The notes under the pieces were generated by a model, which saw only the letters and a list, made by a program, of their open reading frames with translations, was not told the origin of the DNA and made no database searches. Position numbers and translations under genes: made by a program. A stretch of 64,000 nucleotides of DNA from Corallococcus sp. AS-1-6 (GTDB lineage Bacteria > Myxococcota > Myxococcia > Myxococcales > Myxococcaceae), in assembly GCF_020037015.1 (NCBI RefSeq), contig NZ_JAIQDE010000029.1:1-64000 (forward strand), in the 5' to 3' direction. Below are positions 60,283 to 64,000 of the stretch, piece after piece. Each line of letters begins with the position of its first letter. Positions within the stretch are counted from its first letter, which is position 1.

Positions 60283-62313
60283 TCAACCCACGTTGGTCTT
60301 GCTGAACACCCGCAGGGCCTCCGCGACGCTCCAGGCCTGGGCGAAGCAGCCTCGCGGACGGTAGGGCTCTGTCGCGTCGAAGATCTCCGAGATCTGTCCA
60401 ATCCCCGCGTGCGACAGGTGGTCCTCCATTCCAGACAGCAGGGCCCTCGCGGCCTTGAGGTTCGGGGACACCTTCAGCGTCGCGTCCACGTAGTGGCCCA
60501 TCAGCCAGCCCCACACCGTGCCCTGGTGATAGGCCGCGTCGCGGGCTCGCAGGTCTCCGTCGTACTTCGGTTTGTAGTCCTTGCTCCCCGGCGCGAGGCT
60601 GCGCAGGCCCACCGGCGTCACCAGTTCGCGGCGCACCACCTCCAGCACCTGCGCCCACTTGTCCCGCTTGAGCACTGGATGCTTCAACGAAATGGCGAAG
60701 ACCTGGTTCGGCCGCACGCTCGCGTCCTCGCGGCCGTCCTCTCCGTCCACCACGTCGTAGAGACACCCGGCTGCTTCGTTCCAGAAGCGCCGGTTGAAGC
60801 TGCCCTGCGCCTTCTCCGCCGCGGCCCGGTACGGCCCTGATTCCAATCCCAGCCGCTCCGCCCAGCCCGCCATCAGCCGCAGGGCGTTGAACCACAGCGC
60901 GTTGATCTCCACCGCCTTGCCCCGGCGCGGCGTCACCACCCAGCCCTCCACCTTCGCGTCCATCCAGGTGAGCTGGTAGCCGTCCTGCCCCTGCCTCAGG
61001 AGCCCGTCCGCCGGGTCCACTCCAATGTGGAAGCGCGTGCCCTTCTGGTGGTGCGCCACGATGTCCTGCATCGTCGGGAACAAGTCCCGTAGCAGCGCCT
61101 CGTCTCCCGTCTCCTCCAGGTAGCGGTCCACCGCGTGGAAGAACCAGAGCGTCGCGTCCGCCGTGTGGTAGACGCCCTCGTTCTCTCCGTCCGGGAAGTA
61201 GTTCGGAATCAGCCCGTCCCGCACGTAGTGCTGGAACGTGCGCAGGATGGCCGCCGCCTCGCGGTAGCGCCCCGTGGCCAGCGTCAGCCCGTCCAGGCTG
61301 ATCATCGTGTCCCGGCCCCAGTCCGTGAACCACGGGTAGCCCGCGATGACGCTCCTTGCGTCCAGACCCATCGACCGCGCCCACGCGGCGTCCGCGGGCC
61401 TTGGCGGGTCGATGATGAACTGGTCCGCCGCCAACACCAGCCGCGCTGGCACCCCCGTGCGCGCATGCTCCGGGGCGCGCTCCAACAGGCGCTCCTGCCT
61501 CCCCAGCTCCCGCTCGAAGACCTCCTGGGGGTTCCGCTCCAACAGGTGCCCCGGCGCCTCCACCGTGAGCCCGAAGTACAGCGTGCCCCCCGGCTTCAGC
61601 GTCGCCGTGAAGTAACCCGGCGAGTGCTGCACCTCCGTGAAGTCGTAGCCGCGCGCCTTCTCCGTCCGCAGGTGCTGCGGCCGGGACGTCTCCGCCAGGC
61701 TCACGTACGGCGTGGGCCCGTCCGAATACAGCCGCATCCGCTGGAGCGGGCCGTCCTCGCCATTGCGCAGCTCCACCAGCGGGCCTCGCAGCGTGACGAT
61801 GGGCGCTCCCACCTCCTTCAACAGCGGCCCGTCATGGGGGCGCAGCACCGGGTACGGCCGCAGGTGCAGCGTCACCTCCGGACCGGACAGGTGCTCCCAC
61901 TGGAGGAACACCGTGTCCTCGCCATGCACCATCACGCAGCGGCGCCTCAGCCGCGCACGCCCCACCGCGTACTCCCAGACGGGAATCAGCCCCTCCAGGT
62001 GGAAGTGCCGCAGGTGCCTCGCGCCGTCCTCCCACGCGCCGTCGTCGTGCTCCTCGGACGTGAGCCGGTAGCGCTCCCCGTCCACCAGCGCCGTCTCCTC
62101 CAGCCTGGCCATCAGCACCGTGCGCCCCAGCTTCTCCATCGTGGGGATGAACAGGCCGTGGTAGCGGCGCGTGTTGCAGCCCACCACCGTGCCGGAGGCG
62201 TAGCCTCCTCGGCCATTGGTCAGGAGCCACTCGTGGTGCACGCTGTCGCTGAAGTCGGCGCCGTCCGGGAAGTCGAACGACAGGCGGGGCAGGGCAGGGG
62301 CTGGTTCATTCAC
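60283..62313 (-). CDS. Glycogen debranching enzyme (amylo-alpha-1,6-glucosidase type)
   Basis: A 676-residue protein. The N-terminal domain has the bacterial GDE_N motif Leu-Thr-Asn-Gly-Arg-Gly-Gly-Tyr-Ala and Asn-Thr-Arg-Arg-Tyr-His-Gly-Leu. The catalytic (alpha/alpha)6 domain has Pro-Trp-Phe-Thr-Asp-Trp-Gly-Arg-Asp-Thr near 345. It removes alpha-1,6 branches during glycogen breakdown. GTG 62313 is chosen because GGAGGAGA lies 8 nt upstream. The 3' end is paralogous to the remnant at 59340-59460. Confidence 0.92.
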   Translation of the reverse strand: MNEPAPALPRLSFDFPDGADFSDSVHHEWLLTNGRGGYASGTVVGCNTRRYHGLFIPTMEKLGRTVLMARLEETALVDGERYRLTSEEHDDGAWEDGARHLRHFHLEGLIPVWEYAVGRARLRRRCVMVHGEDTVFLQWEHLSGPEVTLHLRPYPVLRPHDGPLLKEVGAPIVTLRGPLVELRNGEDGPLQRMRLYSDGPTPYVSLAETSRPQHLRTEKARGYDFTEVQHSPGYFTATLKPGGTLYFGLTVEAPGHLLERNPQEVFERELGRQERLLERAPEHARTGVPARLVLAADQFIIDPPRPADAAWARSMGLDARSVIAGYPWFTDWGRDTMISLDGLTLATGRYREAAAILRTFQHYVRDGLIPNYFPDGENEGVYHTADATLWFFHAVDRYLEETGDEALLRDLFPTMQDIVAHHQKGTRFHIGVDPADGLLRQGQDGYQLTWMDAKVEGWVVTPRRGKAVEINALWFNALRLMAGWAERLGLESGPYRAAAEKAQGSFNRRFWNEAAGCLYDVVDGEDGREDASVRPNQVFAISLKHPVLKRDKWAQVLEVVRRELVTPVGLRSLAPGSKDYKPKYDGDLRARDAAYHQGTVWGWLMGHYVDATLKVSPNLKAARALLSGMEDHLSHAGIGQISEIFDATEPYRPRGCFAQAWSVAEALRVFSKTNVG

Positions 62314-62603
62314 GCCGTCGTCTCCTCCGCTCCCGTCTCCCTGGGCGGAGACGCGCGGGAAAGGGTAGGAAGCAGGAATCCGTCGGACATCGCCCTCGCG
62401 GAGAGGTTGCTCATGCAGGCCCGCGCCACAAAGCGCATCCCCCGGCCCCGGGGCTCGAGGGGAGGACAGCCGGGCAGCCAGGCCCTCGACGCCAGCGCGA
62501 GCGCGCTGGAGTCCCTTCACGCAAAACCCTTGCGACCGTCCCCAGGGGACCGCACTTCACCCAGAGCCTTCGGGCGCGCCCCGATTTCCCGAGGAGACAC
62601 GCC

Positions 62604-64000
62604 GTGGCCATCGTGAAGTCGTCGGGCATCAGCGGCCGGCAGCACAACCTCGCTGAACAGGTCTTCTCCCGCGCCGCGGGCGCACCGCTCGTGCCGGGCA
62701 ACGACGTGCGCCTGCTGCGCGACGCGCGCGAGAACTACCCCGCGTGGCTGAGCGCCATCCAGCAGGCCCAGCGCTCCATCCTCTTCGAGAACTACATCAT
62801 CGAAGACGATGACGTGGGCCGCGCCTTCGCGGACGCGCTGGCCGCCCGCGCCCGCGACGGCGTGCAGGTCCGCGTCCTCTATGACTGGCTGGGCTGCCAG
62901 GGCCCCGCGTCCCGCCGCTACTGGCGCTTCCTGCGCGACGCGGGCGTGGAGGTGCGCTCGTTCAATCCCTTCCAGTTCGACCGGCCCCTGGCGTGGCTGG
63001 GCCGCAACCACCGCAAGACGCTCACCGTGGACGGCGAGGTGGGCTTCGTCTCCGGCCTGTGCGTGAGCCACAAGTGGGTGGGCGACGCCCAGAAGGGCGT
63101 GGCCCCGTGGCGCGACACCGGCCTGGAGATTCGCGGCCCCGCCGTGGCGGACCTGGTGCGCGCCTTCGCCCAGGGGTGGAGCACCGTGGGCCCTCCGCTG
63201 GACGAGGAGGGCTGCCTGTCCGCTCGCGCCTCCCAGCCCATGGGCGACGTGTCCCTGCGCGTGGTGGCCGGCGTGCCCTGGAGCGCGGGCCTCTTCCGCG
63301 TGGACCAGCTCATCGCGTCGCTCGCGCGCAAGCGGCTGTGGCTCACCGACGCGTACTTCGTGGGCACCGCCACCTATGTCCAGGCGCTCCGGGCCGCGTC
63401 TCGCGACGGCGTGGACGTGCGGCTGCTCGTGCCCGGCAGCAGCGACATCCCCGCGCTGCGCCCGCTCACCCAGGCCGGCTACCGCCCGCTGCTGGAGGCC
63501 GGCATCCGCGTCTATGAATGGAACGGCACCATGCTCCACGCCAAGACGGCGGTGGCGGATGGCACCTGGGCGCGCGTCGGCTCCTCCAACCTCAACCCCG
63601 CCAGTTGGCTGGGCAACTCCGAGATCGACGTCGCCGTGGAGGACGCCCCCTTCGCCCGGTGCATGGAGGACATGTACCTCCAGGACCTGGAGCACGCGAC
63701 GGAGGTGGTGCTCAGCGGAAGGGAGCGCCGCCTGGTCGCAGCGCCCGCGCTGCCTCGCGCGCGAAGGGGGGCTCCCGGACGGCGGGGCAGCATGAGCCGC
63801 GCGGCCGCGGGCGCGGTGCGCCTGGGCAACACCGTGGGCGCCGCCGTCACCAACCACCGCGAGCTGGGCCGCACCGAATCCAAGGTCGTCTTCGGCGCGG
63901 GCGTGGTGCCGCTGGCCCTGGCGGGCGTGGCGCTCTACTGGCCCCACGTCGTGGCCGTGCCGGCGGCGCTCCTGGGGGCGTGGGCCGGCATCGCCTTGTG
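62604..64000 (+). CDS. Phospholipase D/cardiolipin-synthase-type protein, cut by the window end
   Basis: GTG 62604, with GAGGAGA 6 nt upstream, opens a frame that runs off the window without a stop (at least 465 residues). It has two HKD motifs, His-Arg-Lys-Thr-Leu-Thr-Val-Asp and His-Ala-Lys-Thr-Ala-Val-Ala-Asp, each followed by Gly-Ser-like segments (Val-Gly-Ser-Ser-Asn-Leu-Asn). It begins without a membrane helix, but the visible C-terminus has hydrophobic segments near the edge. Likely a cardiolipin synthase or PLD-like phosphatidyltransferase; a nuclease-type PLD is less likely given the spacing. Confidence 0.88.
   Translation, partial: MAIVKSSGISGRQHNLAEQVFSRAAGAPLVPGNDVRLLRDARENYPAWLSAIQQAQRSILFENYIIEDDDVGRAFADALAARARDGVQVRVLYDWLGCQGPASRRYWRFLRDAGVEVRSFNPFQFDRPLAWLGRNHRKTLTVDGEVGFVSGLCVSHKWVGDAQKGVAPWRDTGLEIRGPAVADLVRAFAQGWSTVGPPLDEEGCLSARASQPMGDVSLRVVAGVPWSAGLFRVDQLIASLARKRLWLTDAYFVGTATYVQALRAASRDGVDVRLLVPGSSDIPALRPLTQAGYRPLLEAGIRVYEWNGTMLHAKTAVADGTWARVGSSNLNPASWLGNSEIDVAVEDAPFARCMEDMYLQDLEHATEVVLSGRERRLVAAPALPRARRGAPGRRGSMSRAAAGAVRLGNTVGAAVTNHRELGRTESKVVFGAGVVPLALAGVALYWPHVVAVPAALLGAWAGIAL

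Overview
The window is high-GC DNA with dense coding in the style of the Myxococcaceae (Myxococcus/Corallococcus-like). The pointers are a DUSAM-domain gene, zinc-ribbon/FHA proteins beside a Ser/Thr kinase, an NtrC-type regulator, a DUF4388 protein and many myxobacterial-type hypotheticals. Genus is inference; no rRNA is present.

Region 1 (1-9210) is accessory. Two decayed copies of the 3' end of an IS91-type transposase (about 88-432 and 3405-3870) lie in direct orientation around a visibly A+T-richer two-gene operon on the minus strand. That operon encodes an AAA/ABC-type ATPase and a DUF4435 TOPRIM-like protein, the composition of the PARIS (AriA/AriB) anti-phage system. Next come an FAD-dependent oxidoreductase and a divergent pair: a Fic-like protein with a C-terminal Cys-rich tail, and a three-domain protein-arginine deiminase of the type otherwise best known from vertebrates.

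Region 2 (9296-16267) is a 6.9-kb integrative element inserted into the 3' end of tRNA-Glu. A 29-bp direct repeat marks both ends, with candidate integrase arm sites just inside each. It carries a tyrosine recombinase and an overlapping MerR/AlpA-type excisionase, an HNH nuclease, two mid-sized unknown proteins and several small ORFs. The 592-residue unknown is the main cargo candidate for an undescribed function. Intact tRNA-Glu(TTC) and tRNA-Lys(TTT) follow.

Region 3 (16585-56370) is mostly core chromosome: greB, a PIN-PhoH ATPase, a DUF493 protein, a methyltransferase, a lipid kinase, dnaK, a DCC thiol oxidoreductase, a MoxR/VWA/coiled-coil trio, a DacZ-like diadenylate cyclase, a DksA-family factor, a zinc-ribbon/FHA/kinase signalling cluster, bifunctional rel, RidA, a triple DsbA-like fusion, TusA, an ABC exporter, a penicillin-binding transpeptidase, DUF4388, a glutaredoxin-like protein, a degenerate receiver-GGDEF protein followed by an NtrC-type activator, an SDR-like protein, a CPA1 antiporter, a TPR protein, a divergent DAHP-synthase-like protein, and two tandem prephenate dehydratases. 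Nucleotide second messengers recur here: (p)ppGpp (rel, DksA), c-di-AMP (DacZ-like) and a degenerate GGDEF.

Region 4 (56423-64000) holds DUF4291 and EVE-domain genes, a WD40-like protein and a Sel1 protein. After these sits a small inserted cassette (DUSAM protein plus Cys-rich lipoprotein) abutting a displaced remnant of the glycogen-debranching-enzyme 3' end. The intact debranching enzyme and a phospholipase D/cardiolipin-synthase-type gene cut by the window edge complete the region.
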